Source: Podila epigama (Eukaryota > Mortierellomycota > Mortierellomycetes > Mortierellales > Mortierellaceae). From it: a stretch of DNA of 13,886 nucleotides. The number at the start of each line of letters is the position of its first letter. The first letter of the stretch is position 1. The position numbers and the translations under genes are program-made. Shown here in pieces: positions 1-9,189 of the stretch. The stretch spans positions 1-13,886 of the forward strand of contig JAAAVE010000666.1 of assembly GCA_015679605.1 (NCBI GenBank). Direction: 5' to 3'. The notes beneath the pieces were generated by a model. The model was not told the origin of the DNA. It was given only the letters and a program-made list of their open reading frames with translations, and did no database searches.

Positions 1-879
1 CGTCCTACTCTAGCCTGCTCGGTTTTTTTTTTCTTCAGTTGGAATGGCTATTTCAAACTGAGTAGACCAGGCACAATGACTGTACTATACGTACGTAAAC
101 TTCTCGGAGTGAAATAAGCAGGAGAACATGAATAAGGAGTGAAGGAGAAGATAGTGAGCGATCGAGAATGTGAGTACTCATTTTGTTGGATGATTGAGGA
201 TGCTATGGAGGCTGGCTAGCTGGTTGCTGACATCTGACGTGAGCAAGAGAGATGAGCGCGATGAGAATGTTTGGATGCAAAAGGGACAGGGGTGGTGGTC
301 AGCATGGATATGGACCGTGGACCATCATGGACCAGGAATGGACAAGTGGAGAGATAGATAGGATCCAAAACGACAAGAAACAAATGGACAAAGATCCCAT
401 CATAATCGTGTCATCGTATCGCAATGTGCCAAAGCGATCCTTCTTGACATTGATTGACTGAGCACTCTTCAGCCCTACTTTGACTCTCTTTACGGCTCGA
501 CGTGCACCCTTTCGATGCAAGTAGATGATGACGAAAAGACCATTTGCCCTTGTTTTTTTTTTTTTTTTTTTTGGTTATGGGACATTGGGACATGGTCACT
601 GTCACCCTGCAAAGGCCAAAAGATTGATTATGATCCACTCCACTGTAAATCCACTCTCCACTCTCCACTCTAAATCTGAAGCAGTATGCAGCCAGCCAGC
701 CTATATAGTCCAAGCTCAGCAAGCAGTCCAACAGACTGAATGTCCCTCCTCCTTTTGCTTCTCCTTCTCTCTCAAAGTAAAAAAAAAGGGAGGCTACACT
801 ACACACACTCCTGCGCATTCAATTCTTCACATCTTTCCATTCAATGCTTTGTGCGACTGAATTCACTTTGTCCTTCGAT
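1..879. other. Gene-free left flank upstream of the bZIP gene
   Basis: I find no convincing gene on either strand. The open frames are short, overlap homopolymers and show no family resemblance. Visible content: a run of 20 T at 553-572, three tandem CCACTCT units at 651-671, and a minor TATATA-like stretch near 699. The right half probably carries upstream promoter sequence of the bZIP gene. The left half could include the 3' end of a neighbour lying outside the window, but nothing shows this. Confidence 0.6.
651..671. repeat. Three tandem CCACTCT heptamers
   Basis: CCACTCT occurs three times head to tail with no mismatch, in a pyrimidine-rich promoter flank about 450 nt before the bZIP start codon. 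It may be a simple microsatellite or an array of factor sites; the sequence alone does not decide. Confidence 0.8.
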
Positions 880-887
880 TATAAATA
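880..887 (+). promoter_or_regulatory. TATA box of the bZIP gene
   Basis: TATAAATA lies 230 nt before the start codon. It is followed by a strong pyrimidine tract (about 908-1020), a common arrangement at fungal core promoters. No ATG occurs between 847 and 1116, so the proposed start codon is the first AUG a scanning ribosome would meet downstream of this box. Confidence 0.6.
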
Positions 888-1116
888 CGAATCCACTAAA
901 CGAACCCACCGCCATTCTTTTTCTTCTTTCTTTCTCATTTCTCTTAACCCCTTTCATCCTTTCCTATCTCTTCTTCCGCCCCTTTCCTTTCCTATCACCT
1001 ATCCATCCAGGACAATTCCTGTCAGTCTGACTAGTGTCAACTCTTAAATATTATTGCATTCACTCACTCTTATATACACGGACACACACACTTACACATA
1101 CACATATACATATACA

Positions 1117-2796
1117 ATGGACCCTTTCCCTAATCCATACTCGGCCCTCATCGCCACCTTCAACCAGGTCTCGCCCCTCGACTCTAACCCCGAAGACCTG
1201 GACGACCCCCAGCATCTTCCCGATGACGACCTCCTCCTCTGGGCTAATGCTCAATTCACCTACGATATCCCACCAGGCATTGGCATCTATGAGGAAGACC
1301 TCGCTGCCAAAATCGTTCAAAGCCAACAGCAATATCAACAACACCAGCAGCAGCATCAACAGCAACAGCAGCAACAGCAACAGCAGCAACAACAACAACA
1401 ACAGCAACAACATCAACAACAACAACAGCAGCAAGTTTACCATCATCAACAGCAACAGCAACAGCAACAGCAGCCCCATGGATTGATTAACTCGTCTTCA
1501 CAGCACCTTCCATACCAGTCAAACGACATCCAACGCCAGCTTCAGCAGTTTGATGCCATCCACCGATACCTCGACAATGGTACCGAAGGTAAAAGAGCAA
1601 TTCCTTCCCAATCCTTTTTTTCACTCTCCCCCAACTCCCTTAAATTTATCACTTTTCTTAGCACATTGTTTTATTGACTGATTCCAATCTATTTTATCCT
1701 TGTCTCTTTTCCCTACCGCACAATATCAACTCTCACCCTCCATGTAGACCCTCGGAGCTCCCTTTCTGTTGTCGAGCGTTCGCGTCAACGTAACCCTGCG
1801 ACTGGGCAACTCACCCCCTCTGTTGCCCAATTGCAGCCACAGCCTCAGTCGCAACAGCAGCAGCTTCACTTTGACCCACATGCTAGTTCCAGTGCCTACT
1901 CCCAGGCCCCCATCCTGACCACTGGTGCCAACCCCACGGCCATCAGCCCTGCTGCTGCCCGCTTGCTCCGCCAGCCATTCTTAACGCTGCAGCAACAGCA
2001 ATTGCAGCAGTATTCTGCTGCTGCGACTGCTGCTGGCAGTGTGGCCTCGACACCTCTTCCCTCGCCCACAGTTGCCATGACCGAGTTCCATGCTCAGAAC
2101 TCTGCATCCTCGCTCAAAATCCAGGTCAAGCCCCTTGGAACCTCAGACGAAGCCCCCTCCGTCCCTCCCACGCCCACGTCTTCCACGGCCACCAAGAGAA
2201 CCGCGAGTGCTCGCAAGGAGGCCAACAAAGCCAGTACTCCTGCCTCACCCGCTAGTTCCTCAGCCATCGCTTCCTCTCCTTCCTCCCCTTCTTCATCTTC
2301 ATCTCCAAATGAGGAAAAGAAGAACGAGTTCGAGACCGAAGAAGAGGCTGAAGAGCGACGCTCCAAGATTGCCCTTAAAGCCGCCCTTGAAGGTCTCTCT
2401 CCAGATGATCCTGAATATGCAGCCAAACTCGCTGCCGAAGAAGATAAGCGCCGACGCAACACTGCGGCTTCGGCCCGCTTCCGTCACAAGAAGCGATTGC
2501 GCGAGCAAATCTTGGAAAAGACGGCCAAGGAGATGACTGCAAAGTCCGAGATGCTCGAGGCGCGCGTCCGCGAACTCGAGATGGAGATCAAATGGCTCCG
2601 TGGCCTTATTGTTGAAAAGGACTCGCGCATGTTGGATGGTGCCCACTTGCCCACATCTGTCGGGGTGGATGTCTCTTCTTCCTCCTCTTCCTTGACCGCG
2701 CCCATTGCAGCACTCCGGGGGTCAAAAGACGCGACGAGCAATGGTTCAACCCTCACCAAGACGCCCTCCAAGCGTGGCAGAAAGAATGCTGCATAG
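1117..2796 (+). CDS. bZIP transcription factor, CYS3/MetR-like, polyglutamine-rich
   Basis: Nuclear DNA-binding regulator. Model: exon 1 1117-1588, intron 1589-1747 (GTAAAA...TGTAG, splitting a GAC codon), exon 2 1748-2796; 506 aa. Residues 1-68 are acidic; 70-119 are almost pure Gln with His breaks (longest run 18 Q, residues 81-98); a Ser/Pro/Ala-rich middle follows. The basic region lies at about 389-412 with core NTAASARFR (Asn395). Zipper heptads are Leu413, Met420, Leu427, Leu434, Leu441, then KWLRGLIVEK. A basic tail (KRGRKNAA) ends the protein. The NTAASARFR core and the KWL..L motif are typical of fungal sulfur regulators such as Neurospora CYS3 and Aspergillus MetR. That makes a role in sulfur-gene activation likely but not proven, because related bZIPs share this core. 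The start is the first AUG after the TATA box; an in-frame reading 21 codons longer would start at a non-ATG codon. Converges on SRP14. Confidence 0.88.
1324..1473 (+). repeat. CAG/CAA triplet tract encoding polyglutamine
   Basis: Mixed CAG and CAA codons give Gln runs of 18, 7 and 9 (residues 81-98, 100-106, 111-119), separated by His and a VYHH break. The codon mixing suggests the tract is kept for its protein content and is more slippage-resistant than a pure CAG array. The reverse strand reads as polyleucine, which is a shadow. Confidence 0.9.
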
Positions 2797-2974
2797 TTCT
2801 TCATTTCGCATCCTTTTTTCACGCCTATATACCATTTCTCTTTATTACTTTCACTTTGCGTTTGTCCTTTGTCCCTTTTACATCTCAGTCTTGTCCTCTT
2901 GCTGTTTCTTGTCTCGCTTGCATACCATTTTCCTTCATCCTTCTTCCCCCACTTGTAAAATACATCTCCTTGTC

Positions 2975-2980
2975 AATAAA
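2975..2980 (+). terminator. Polyadenylation signal of the bZIP gene
   Basis: A canonical AATAAA 179 nt past the TAG stop, followed by an A-rich stretch, is the likely 3' processing signal. Confidence 0.6.
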
Positions 2981-3120
2981 AAGCAAAAAAAAACAAAAGC
3001 CATATCAAAAATAGAGCGACTCGTTCGCATTTCTCGGTTCGCTTTTCTCCTGAAGTATACTTTGTGTATAGCGGGTAAAAGAGAGATAGGGAGGGAGAGA
3101 TACTATTCAACGAACTCTGG

Positions 3121-3126
3121 TTTATT
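3121..3126 (-). terminator. Polyadenylation signal of SRP14
   Basis: AATAAA on the minus strand begins about 25 nt past the SRP14 stop codon. This implies a very short 3' UTR. Confidence 0.6.
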
Positions 3127-3151
3127 CTTTTTCTACAATTATCATGCCCCT

Positions 3152-4123
3152 TCATGCAGTCGCCTTTGCCTTCTTGGCCTTGCCGGCCTTTTTCCTTTCT
3201 TTCTTCTTCAAAGCGTCCATATTGATTTTGATAATGTTGGTGTACTGGACCATAAACCGTTCAAGATCCTGAGGTTGGACCTGTATCATAATAGAGAGAC
3301 AAACAACAATAGAGGGTGTGTGAGTTCTCACATTATCTCTCATAGGCAATAAAAGAACAAGAACAAAATCTCCCTCATCCCCCCGCAAAATGAAAAGAAA
3401 AAAAAAGAAAAAACCGAGAACATACGTGTGTGCTCAGCTTCTTCAAGTTTCCACATTCAAGACGGACAAGTGTTGGGTATTCCTTATCAGCATCATTCAC
3501 AGTATCCATCACGCTGTCGCCCGATGCAGCCTCAGTTGCTTCCAATGCTGCCCGTGACTTTTTGGTGCTATGCGTATCTATTCAGAGCGATAAAAAAATC
3601 CGAGAACCAGAGTAAGAAAGGAAAAAAAAAAGATATAATGAGCATGACCGAGAATCTTCTCACTTTGACTGGTTGTTGTTGTTGTTGTTGTTGCTCTATA
3701 GGAAGAAAACGCCCAAGCCTTTAAAAAAAATAAAATGTACGTAGCACTACACTCTGCGCGAACGAAGAAAGACTTACATCTTTTCATGGTCAGGTACACC
3801 GACTTTGAGTTCTTGGAGCCTTCAAAGGTCTTTGCGAGACCTGTCAGGAACTTGAGAGTGGATGTGATAAAAAAAAAAAAGAAAGAAAAAAAGGAGACGT
3901 GGAAAGCCAGATGATGTCAATGACAATGGTATTTTTGGTTTTTTGAATTGTGATGAATATTGATCAGAATCCCTGCTTCTCTTTTTTGCTTTGTTGAATT
4001 TCGAGTCTAATGAATCCAGATGCTACTCTCCCACATGGAGAGGATACTCCTCTGTGTGTGTTCCTTCTGCTTGTCCAATTGCATGTTGCCCCCATATAGT
4101 ACCTTGTCATTGTCTACGAGCAT
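3152..4123 (-). CDS. SRP14: Signal recognition particle 14 kDa subunit (SRP14)
   Basis: SRP14 pairs with SRP9 on the Alu domain of SRP RNA and slows elongation while the ribosome is delivered to the ER. Four exons on the minus strand: 4123-4103, 3850-3778, 3577-3426 and 3280-3152. Introns are 4102-3851 (GTACTA...CAAG), 3777-3578 (GTAAGT...ATAG) and 3425-3281 (GTATGT...ACAG). Frames join without stops to give 124 aa, near the animal and yeast lengths. The N-terminal FLTGLAKTF...SVYLTMKRY matches the family's FLTEL..LF...SVYITLKKY. A Ser/Glu/Asp-rich loop (about 41-68) follows, then YPTLVR, KLST, and DLERFMVQYTNIIKINMDALKKK, the expected C-terminal helix. The end is a Lys/Ala-rich basic tail. 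The seven-codon first exon is inferred because it supplies the conserved start and an in-phase GT donor. Only 163 bp separate its start codon from the sulfurase stop upstream. Confidence 0.9.
3673..3693 (-). repeat. (CAA)7 in SRP14 intron 2
   Basis: Seven perfect TTG units on the + strand read as CAA in the sense direction of SRP14. They lie in the middle of its second intron, just past a CTATAG that looks like an acceptor. Using that acceptor would give a stop at the junction, so it is not the productive site. Confidence 0.8.
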
Positions 4124-4286
4124 GGTTGCGATTTGATGTGTGTATGAACAGGGGAAAAGGAGATGAAGGGAGACTCCACTTTAAAAAAAAGAAAGACCGC
4201 AGAAGAAAAAGAAAAGTCACATTTCATTTTTTTGCCACCAACTCAAACTTGCTGGACTTTTTTTATGAACAAACGTTACAACTGTT
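4124..4286 (-). promoter_or_regulatory. Compact sulfurase-SRP14 intergenic region
   Basis: These 163 bp must hold the 3' end of the sulfurase transcript and the SRP14 promoter unless SRP14 starts inside its neighbour. On the minus strand a CATAAA (4266-4261) sits about 20 nt past the sulfurase stop and could serve as its poly(A) signal. It continues as CATAAAAAAAG, which could also act as a weak TATA. Pyrimidine-rich sequence (about 4215-4145) then leads to the SRP14 ATG. Confidence 0.5.
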
Positions 4287-7200
4287 TTAGGCAGTGTCGA
4301 GGACAGGATGTGACAAAGTCCTGATCTTATCTCCTACTTTCAACACATACGGAGCAATGGACAGTTCTGGCCGATGCAGCATATGCATACCAAAAAAGAT
4401 TTGTCCGCCCGCACTCTTGCGGTGCTTGGACAAGGCTAAGAACACGTCCGAGTTCTTCATGGCTGTCATCTGATCAATCGTCACCATATGGCATCGACGG
4501 CAAGGACCAAGGATCTGTAAGAACGAGAAGCGCCATGTTATTACTTATTACCCCTGAACTGAATAGTAAGAATAAAATGTTCAAAAATACATGTACCAGA
4601 AAGAATATCAACCAGGACACTTACGTCAAAGACTTGTCCTCCAATCTGGATCCTTGTCCAGGCATCCTCTTCAAACCCGACCTCCTGACCCTTCGTCACA
4701 AAATTCGCTCGGAAAGAGTCCGAAGTCAGCTCATGCCGCAACTTGGCTTCCAAATCTTGTGATTGGTTAGCTTGCCTTCGCACAGCACCTTGACCGTTGT
4801 CTTGCTCATCTACCCAGTCCCGTACTCTCTCAACAGACTTGTCTGCAATCAACAAGAACGGGCTTTCATTCGAAAGGAGAATCGGTGCCCCCGCAGGCGC
4901 ATTCAAATGAGACTTTACAAACCGAGACGCACCACCACTTGTGCTACCCTCAGAAGGCAATGTCGACTCTACTGAACCTGCTTGAGATTGAATAAGAGGG
5001 TTGGACGATGGAACAGGCTGGCGCGCCAACCGACAAGGTTTACCTAGGAAACGCGAAAACCACTCATTGATCTCTGGTGAGGTATAATGAACGACCGCCG
5101 TGCAGTCACCGCAAACGCGTGAGGAACTCTTGGCGCCATGGGTAGGCATCACATCCAGAGAGATGTAAAGACGCCTGTCACCGTCAGCTTGCCCTTCGCC
5201 CAGCGGCTCATCATGCTCAACAATCATCATGTTCTGTTCTAACAAAACCTCAGCTCGAATCATACACATCCGTGGATACCGCTTCTGTGTCAGAGCTGCA
5301 CCCGTGATTTCGTCCACCAGCATCCACTCACGGTCATACAGCAAACCGTGTGGCGCAATGGGCCAGGATTTCCCTGCAGGCACTTTGTAGCCGCGGCAAG
5401 ACTTGATGGGATAGATAATAACAGAGTCGACCTGAATCAAAGGGGCATTCTCAGAGCTTGCCTGAGATTGTCCGCCTATCAGGTCCACGGTAGGGACTTC
5501 CACATCCGGGTCCGAGGCGTCCAAAAAGTATTCCTGAAGAAACGATACAAAGCCGAGCACATCGTCCACAGTCGACATGGCTCCAAGCGAGACACGAATG
5601 GACCCTGTTGGCTTTCCATCCAGAATATCTGTGTCGTCCCAGCAGACATGCCCAGCCTATTTTGCGATTGAGTATCCAGGAGTACGAGTCCAATAATTAA
5701 ACGTCAGGAGTGGCACATCAGAAAGAGTTGTAAGAACGTGAAACTCATCATATATATATCATCGTCCGTATAGACACCCTCTTCTTACCTCCAAATTCTT
5801 TTTAACTTGGTCTGCCGAAAGATCTAGCCATCGTTGCATTGACCCTGGATTGCAAAAGCCGCCTGTTCGGACATGAATGTTTTTCATGCTCGCCAACCGC
5901 TCAACGTCGCCATAGCCAATCCATTGGCCGTTGCTACGCTTCAAGTTAAAGTTTAAAATAGGGCCGTACAACTCGGGGTTGCCAATCATGGCTTCATCCT
6001 CCACATAGAGAGAACAGAGCGGAGCACCATTGTAATGGACCAGCGCTTTCATTTCATCAAACATCAACTTGTGCAGTGATGTCACATGAGGAGATATCGT
6101 TGAGTAGGATCCATACAGTGCTTCGATGCTCTCAAAGGCCAAATCCAGAGCAACAATGTCCAGGTAGTTCAATGTGCCGTCCTCATATCGACCATGCAAC
6201 GAGTTCCTGTAGACTTGCCATGGTTCATCCGACGCAATAGCCGAAACCGTGCCACCGCCAAAATAGCGCTTTCTAAGAACGTCGGCTAGCTCGGTCTTGA
6301 CAATGACTGCTCCCAATCCAGTAGGGAAGCCAAACATCTTGTAGAAACTCACGACTATAAAATCGGGCGCCGAGTCGTGGTCGCTCAGGTCGAGCATCGA
6401 GGTCATGGCGTACGAAGCAGCGTCAAGGAGGACAAGATTCTTGGTCGTTGGGGTATCAAATCGGTTCTTGAACTGTGATGTCCATGAAAGGGGGAATCGA
6501 CGACCAGAAAAGTTGCACTGGGCAGGATAGGCAAACAGATTATAGGTGGGTGACAACGCGATGACGGTCGCTGGGGTTGCAGTTGCAGATGTACGTTCAT
6601 TGTGTTCATACTCTGCTGTTGCGTTTGGATGAGAGACAGAGACGAGCCTGTCAGTGGATGAGGTGGGTGACGGTGGTGGAGAAGGATGATGTATTGAAAT
6701 GCGTTTGGATGAGTGATTGAGAGTGGATGCCGCGGGGTTGGATTGAGCATTCAGTTGTTGAACAAGCTCTTGTTGTGTGACAGTGTGGACTGTGATGGAC
6801 TCTGATGCGTCTTGGCTAGCCAGTCCTCGGAGCCCAACAAGACTTGTGTGTGCTTCGCGGAGGATCGTCAAGCGACTCTTTTGAGCCTCGGCGTTTTTGC
6901 CTTGTGCCCATGGGAAGGCATCGCCAACGAGCTTGATACCGGCTGTGGCGTTGGCTGTGAAGATGACATCCCATTCGCCATGGAGCGATGCCTTGAAATG
7001 TTGCAGGACCTTTTGGCGTGCAGAGTCTACTCTAGCCGAGGTGGCCTGCGATGACGGGGACTTTGAGTGGGGATTGGCATAGAGGTTGGAGGTGAGATCG
7101 GACGAGAACTTTTGAATATGATGTTGGGATGGCAAGGTAGCGCCGGCATGGTCAAGATATATGGCGCCTAGAGAAAAAAAAAATTACGTCAAGCAAGACC

Positions 7201-7383
7201 CCTCGAGGGTTAGCTTCAGAGTGGATTGCATTTTCGATGTGTACATGCGTGTGGATAAGCATGGCTACCTTTGAGCTGTGGATATTGTTCTCGGCAGAGT
7301 GTTTCGATCGTGGAGTTGTAGCCATAACCATGCGACTCTGTACTCTGAAGGAACTGGTCTTTGCGTGAAGTGGAGTTGGACAT
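4287..7383 (-). CDS. hxB: Molybdenum cofactor sulfurase (MOCOS/HxB/ABA3 type)
   Basis: This cytosolic enzyme takes sulfur from L-cysteine and adds the terminal sulfido ligand to the Mo cofactor of xanthine dehydrogenase and aldehyde oxidase. Exons: 7383-7269, 7167-5789, 5656-4625 and 4514-4287. Introns are 101, 132 and 110 nt, all GT-AG and frame-consistent. Product about 917 aa, close to animal (888) and Aspergillus proteins. Residues 39-50 read GAIYLDHAGATL; HTSLVG follows near 146. SFYKMFGFPTG carries the PLP lysine at Lys315, and RTGGFCNPG carries the sulfur-transfer cysteine at Cys477. The class V aminotransferase half ends near 524. The linked MOSC half has a beta-barrel N-domain from about 571 (DSVIIYPIKSCRGY, LLYDREWMLVD) and a core ending with LGPCRRCHM (Cys847, Cys850). 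Low-complexity inserts at about 178-240 and 710-745 look like fungal loop expansions. Both halves and all key residues are present, so it should be functional. Confidence 0.95.
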
Positions 7384-7493
7384 TGCTTAAAAAAAAATAA
7401 ATAACTTAGAATATGTTGACAGAATGAATGTAAAAGAAAAGAAAGTGAATTGTCTTTTCGACTTTATGTGAATGGTAGTGAGAGGGGAGGTTA

Positions 7494-7520
7494 TTGTTGT
7501 TGTTGTTGTTGTTGTTGTTG
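7494..7520 (-). repeat. (CAA)9 in the sulfurase 5' leader
   Basis: Nine perfect TTG units on the + strand are CAA in the sulfurase sense direction, about 110-140 nt upstream of its ATG. CAA-rich leaders are unstructured and usually permissive for scanning. Confidence 0.85.
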
Positions 7521-7791
7521 ATGTGAGAAAGTGGGTGAGGATGAAATGAGATGCAGGCTCGGAAAATAAAGAAGACAAATGAGTGGAGTGACAAAGGAGA
7601 GGATAAAATAAAAAAAAAACTGGGGTCAGGCATGACGTTGTGTGACCGTCGGGTACTGCAGGAGAGCTTCTCATCCACTCGATTCAATTCAAAAATTGAT
7701 GTAGCCTTAAAAAAAAGTGGATCGCATGGATAATTGTTTGTTTGTGGGGGAAGAAAATTCCTGGAGAATAAAATGCGTAAAAAGCGTAAAA

Positions 7792-7818
7792 TGTAGGATA
7801 TGTAGGATATGTAGGATA
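7792..7818. repeat. Three tandem TGTAGGATA nonamers
   Basis: There are three exact head-to-tail copies, followed by a partial TG, in the LRP1 3' flank. A nearby GCGTAAAA is also doubled (about 7775-7791). Probably a small microsatellite. Confidence 0.8.
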
Positions 7819-8027
7819 TGATAATGGATGCAATGCGGGGGACGTTTTCTTTGTTTTTTTTTGTTCTGAATATGTGTGCGCAACTGAAATCTGAACAGGG
7901 CAAACAAATGGTTCACTCATTGTATAGCATGAATAATCAAACAGACTATACGCGCCCACAACATTCATCATCTCGCTATAGCGGAATGTCCTCATCGGTA
8001 CGCGGAAATGTCATCCCTATACTGGCT

Positions 8028-8878
8028 TTACTTGTCCGACTTTGACTTTTTCTTTCGGCTCTCTGAACTTGATTTTGTCGATGATGTGCTTGATTCATCG
8101 TATCCTTGGAAGGGGTCCATGCCACGCTTCTTTTTTGAGCTCTTTGATGAATCGTCTGCTGCCGATGATGATGATGTTGTTGTTGTTGATGATGATGATT
8201 CAGATTTCTTTGCATCTTCGCTCGCCTGCTGCTCCGCTGCCTTTCGATCCGCCGTGATATTGGATGCCAGGGCACCTTTGATGAATCGCTCCGCTGCCTC
8301 CTTATTTACTTCCATGGTTGGCTTGTTTCCTTGACTAGCTTGACGAAGCTTTACCGTGTATTGTTTAATCCGAGCCTATATAGGTTGAGGAAGTATATTC
8401 TAGCAACGTTAATACATCATGGTATGGCTAATTTCAATACTGAGAGGCTTGCAAATGTTGTAAAATAAAATATACATACCAATTCATGCATGACCGCATG
8501 ATCCTTGGTTGCATTACCATTGGTCTTCAAGTTGACTAAATCGGCCATATAGAATAAAATAGTAGTTAGAACAAGACGTTTTCCTTGACAAATTGTTGAA
8601 TGCTTGTCCTCTCCATTTTCTCTTTTCATTGCCCTTGAGAACAAAAGGAAGGGGAATAAACAACGAGTCAACGTACTGAATGCAAACGTGTTGATGGCAT
8701 ATCCAATCAAGAGCTCCAGTTGACACCGTTTCTCAATATCCAACTTTGCGAGTGTCTCTGAAAGTGAAGATGGCGAGGCAAACAAGGGTGCCAAAAACGT
8801 GTCCAATTCGCCTAATGTGTTGAGGAGGACATTTGTGGCATTGCGATGATTGGCCGGCAGTGTCTCTGATAATGACAT
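8028..8878 (-). CDS. LRP1: Nuclear exosome cofactor LRP1/C1D (Sas10/C1D family)
   Basis: Lrp1 (Rrp47, C1D in animals) binds Rrp6 and helps the nuclear exosome trim rRNA, snoRNA and snRNA 3' ends. Exons: 8878-8677, 8535-8480 and 8375-8028. Introns are 141 nt (GTACGT...TTTAG, with CTAAC about 30 nt before the acceptor) and 104 nt (GTATGT...ATATAG). Product 201 aa. Residues 43-67 (LAKLDIEKRCQLELLIGYAI plus NTFAF) and the joined INLKTNG match C1D's LQKLDPLEQAKVDLVSAYTL..YLATQG with no gap across exon 1-2. After that come HELARIKQY and the conserved NKEAAERFIKGAL. The C-terminal third is Ser/Thr/Lys-rich and ends KKKSKSDK, like the RNA-binding basic tails of the family. The exon 1 length equals that of human C1D, which supports this ATG. 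The 141-nt intron is in frame, so the unspliced reading stays open. Confidence 0.92.
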
Positions 8879-8971
8879 TCTTGAAGTGTAGGCAGCTGAA
8901 TGAGTGATTGAGATTCTGCGTTTGATTTCCAGCAAATGAGCTCTTGTCAAAAAAAAAAAAACATACAATGT

Positions 8972-8979
8972 TCACGTGA
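8972..8979. promoter_or_regulatory. Palindromic E-box TCACGTGA
   Basis: A perfect 8-bp palindrome lies 94 bp upstream of the LRP1 ATG and abuts a TATAAAAA (8980-8987). TCACGTGA is the classic Cbf1-type bHLH site, and bHLH factors bind CACGTG widely in fungi. Which gene it serves is not visible. Confidence 0.55.
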
Positions 8980-9107
8980 TATAAAAATCGAACACAAACT
9001 GCTCCGCCCAACAGGCATCTCCACAAGGCAATGAGCACCATGACCTTTGTTACATGAACTTTGACAAATCCTTGCCCATGAAAATGCGCAATGGTGCCAA
9101 CATTATG

Positions 9108-9130
9108 TAGTGTTACTTAGTGTTACACTA
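9108..9130 (+). promoter_or_regulatory. Phased TAGTGTTAC repeats with palindrome
   Basis: TAGTGTTAC occurs at 9108-9116 and again at 9118-9126, exactly 10 bp apart (one helical turn). The second copy forms the palindrome TAGTGT-T-ACACTA (9118-9130), whose last two bases overlap the TATA box. The arrangement looks like an operator or activator site. Confidence 0.45.
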
Positions 9131-9137
9131 TATAAAG
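9129..9137 (+). promoter_or_regulatory. TATA box of the orphan gene
   Basis: TATATAAAG lies about 60 nt before the proposed ATG at 9190. Two short upstream AUG frames fall in between: 9147-9173 (8 codons) and 9169-9183 (4 codons). Either may lie in the leader, depending on the unknown start site. Confidence 0.5.
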
Positions 9138-9189
9138 ACAGGTTCAATGCGCTACAAGCCAAAGTACAAATGATAATCCTGTAGTCAAC

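Larger units (their letters stand above)
2797..3151. other. Convergent 3' region between bZIP and SRP14
   Basis: The region is 355 bp between two stop codons facing each other and contains no gene. It holds one AATAAA on each strand (listed separately). These signals place the two cleavage sites so that the 3' UTRs probably do not overlap. The left part is T/C-rich; the centre has an A-rich run near 2981-3000. Confidence 0.75.
7384..8027 (-). promoter_or_regulatory. Sulfurase promoter and leader, plus LRP1 3' flank
   Basis: There is no gene in these 644 bp. The sulfurase side (7384-7630) contains no ATG on the minus strand, as expected for a 5' leader, and holds a (CAA)9 tract. AT-rich sequence at 7604-7620 could position transcription, but I see no clean TATA box. 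The LRP1 side holds its 3' UTR and a nine-base tandem repeat. I saw no AATAAA on the minus strand between 7900 and 8027. Confidence 0.55.
8879..9189. promoter_or_regulatory. Divergent promoter between LRP1 and the orphan gene
   Basis: A 311-bp region separates two divergent start codons. The LRP1 half has a perfect TCACGTGA and an AUG-free proximal leader (8879-8961). The orphan half has a TATA box with an overlapping palindrome and direct repeats. A run of 13 A lies at 8949-8961. No coding potential is seen. Confidence 0.6.

Noticed and set aside
1054-1116. N-terminal extension of the bZIP protein (THTYTYTYT-like)
   Set aside because: It begins at a non-ATG codon and encodes a CA/TA dinucleotide repeat. 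The ATG at 1117 is the first AUG after the TATA box.
1060-1479. Polyleucine reading frame on the minus strand
   Set aside because: It is the exact reverse complement of the polyglutamine tract and has no independent support.
4541-7135. Two separate genes: a MOSC protein and a PLP cysteine desulfurase
   Set aside because: A 132-nt GT-AG intron at 5788-5657 joins them in frame through the conserved AGHVC...GKPTGSIRVSLG stretch of full-length sulfurases.
8538-8676. Reading through LRP1 intron 1 as coding
   Set aside because: The frame stays open, but removing 141 nt aligns NTFAF-INLKTNG with C1D residue for residue, and donor, CTAAC branch site and acceptor are all present.
8879-8968. 30-residue hydrophobic N-terminal extension of LRP1
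   Set aside because: The upstream in-frame codon is TTG, not ATG; the nearby ATG (8964-8962) is out of frame. Starting at 8878 matches the family length.
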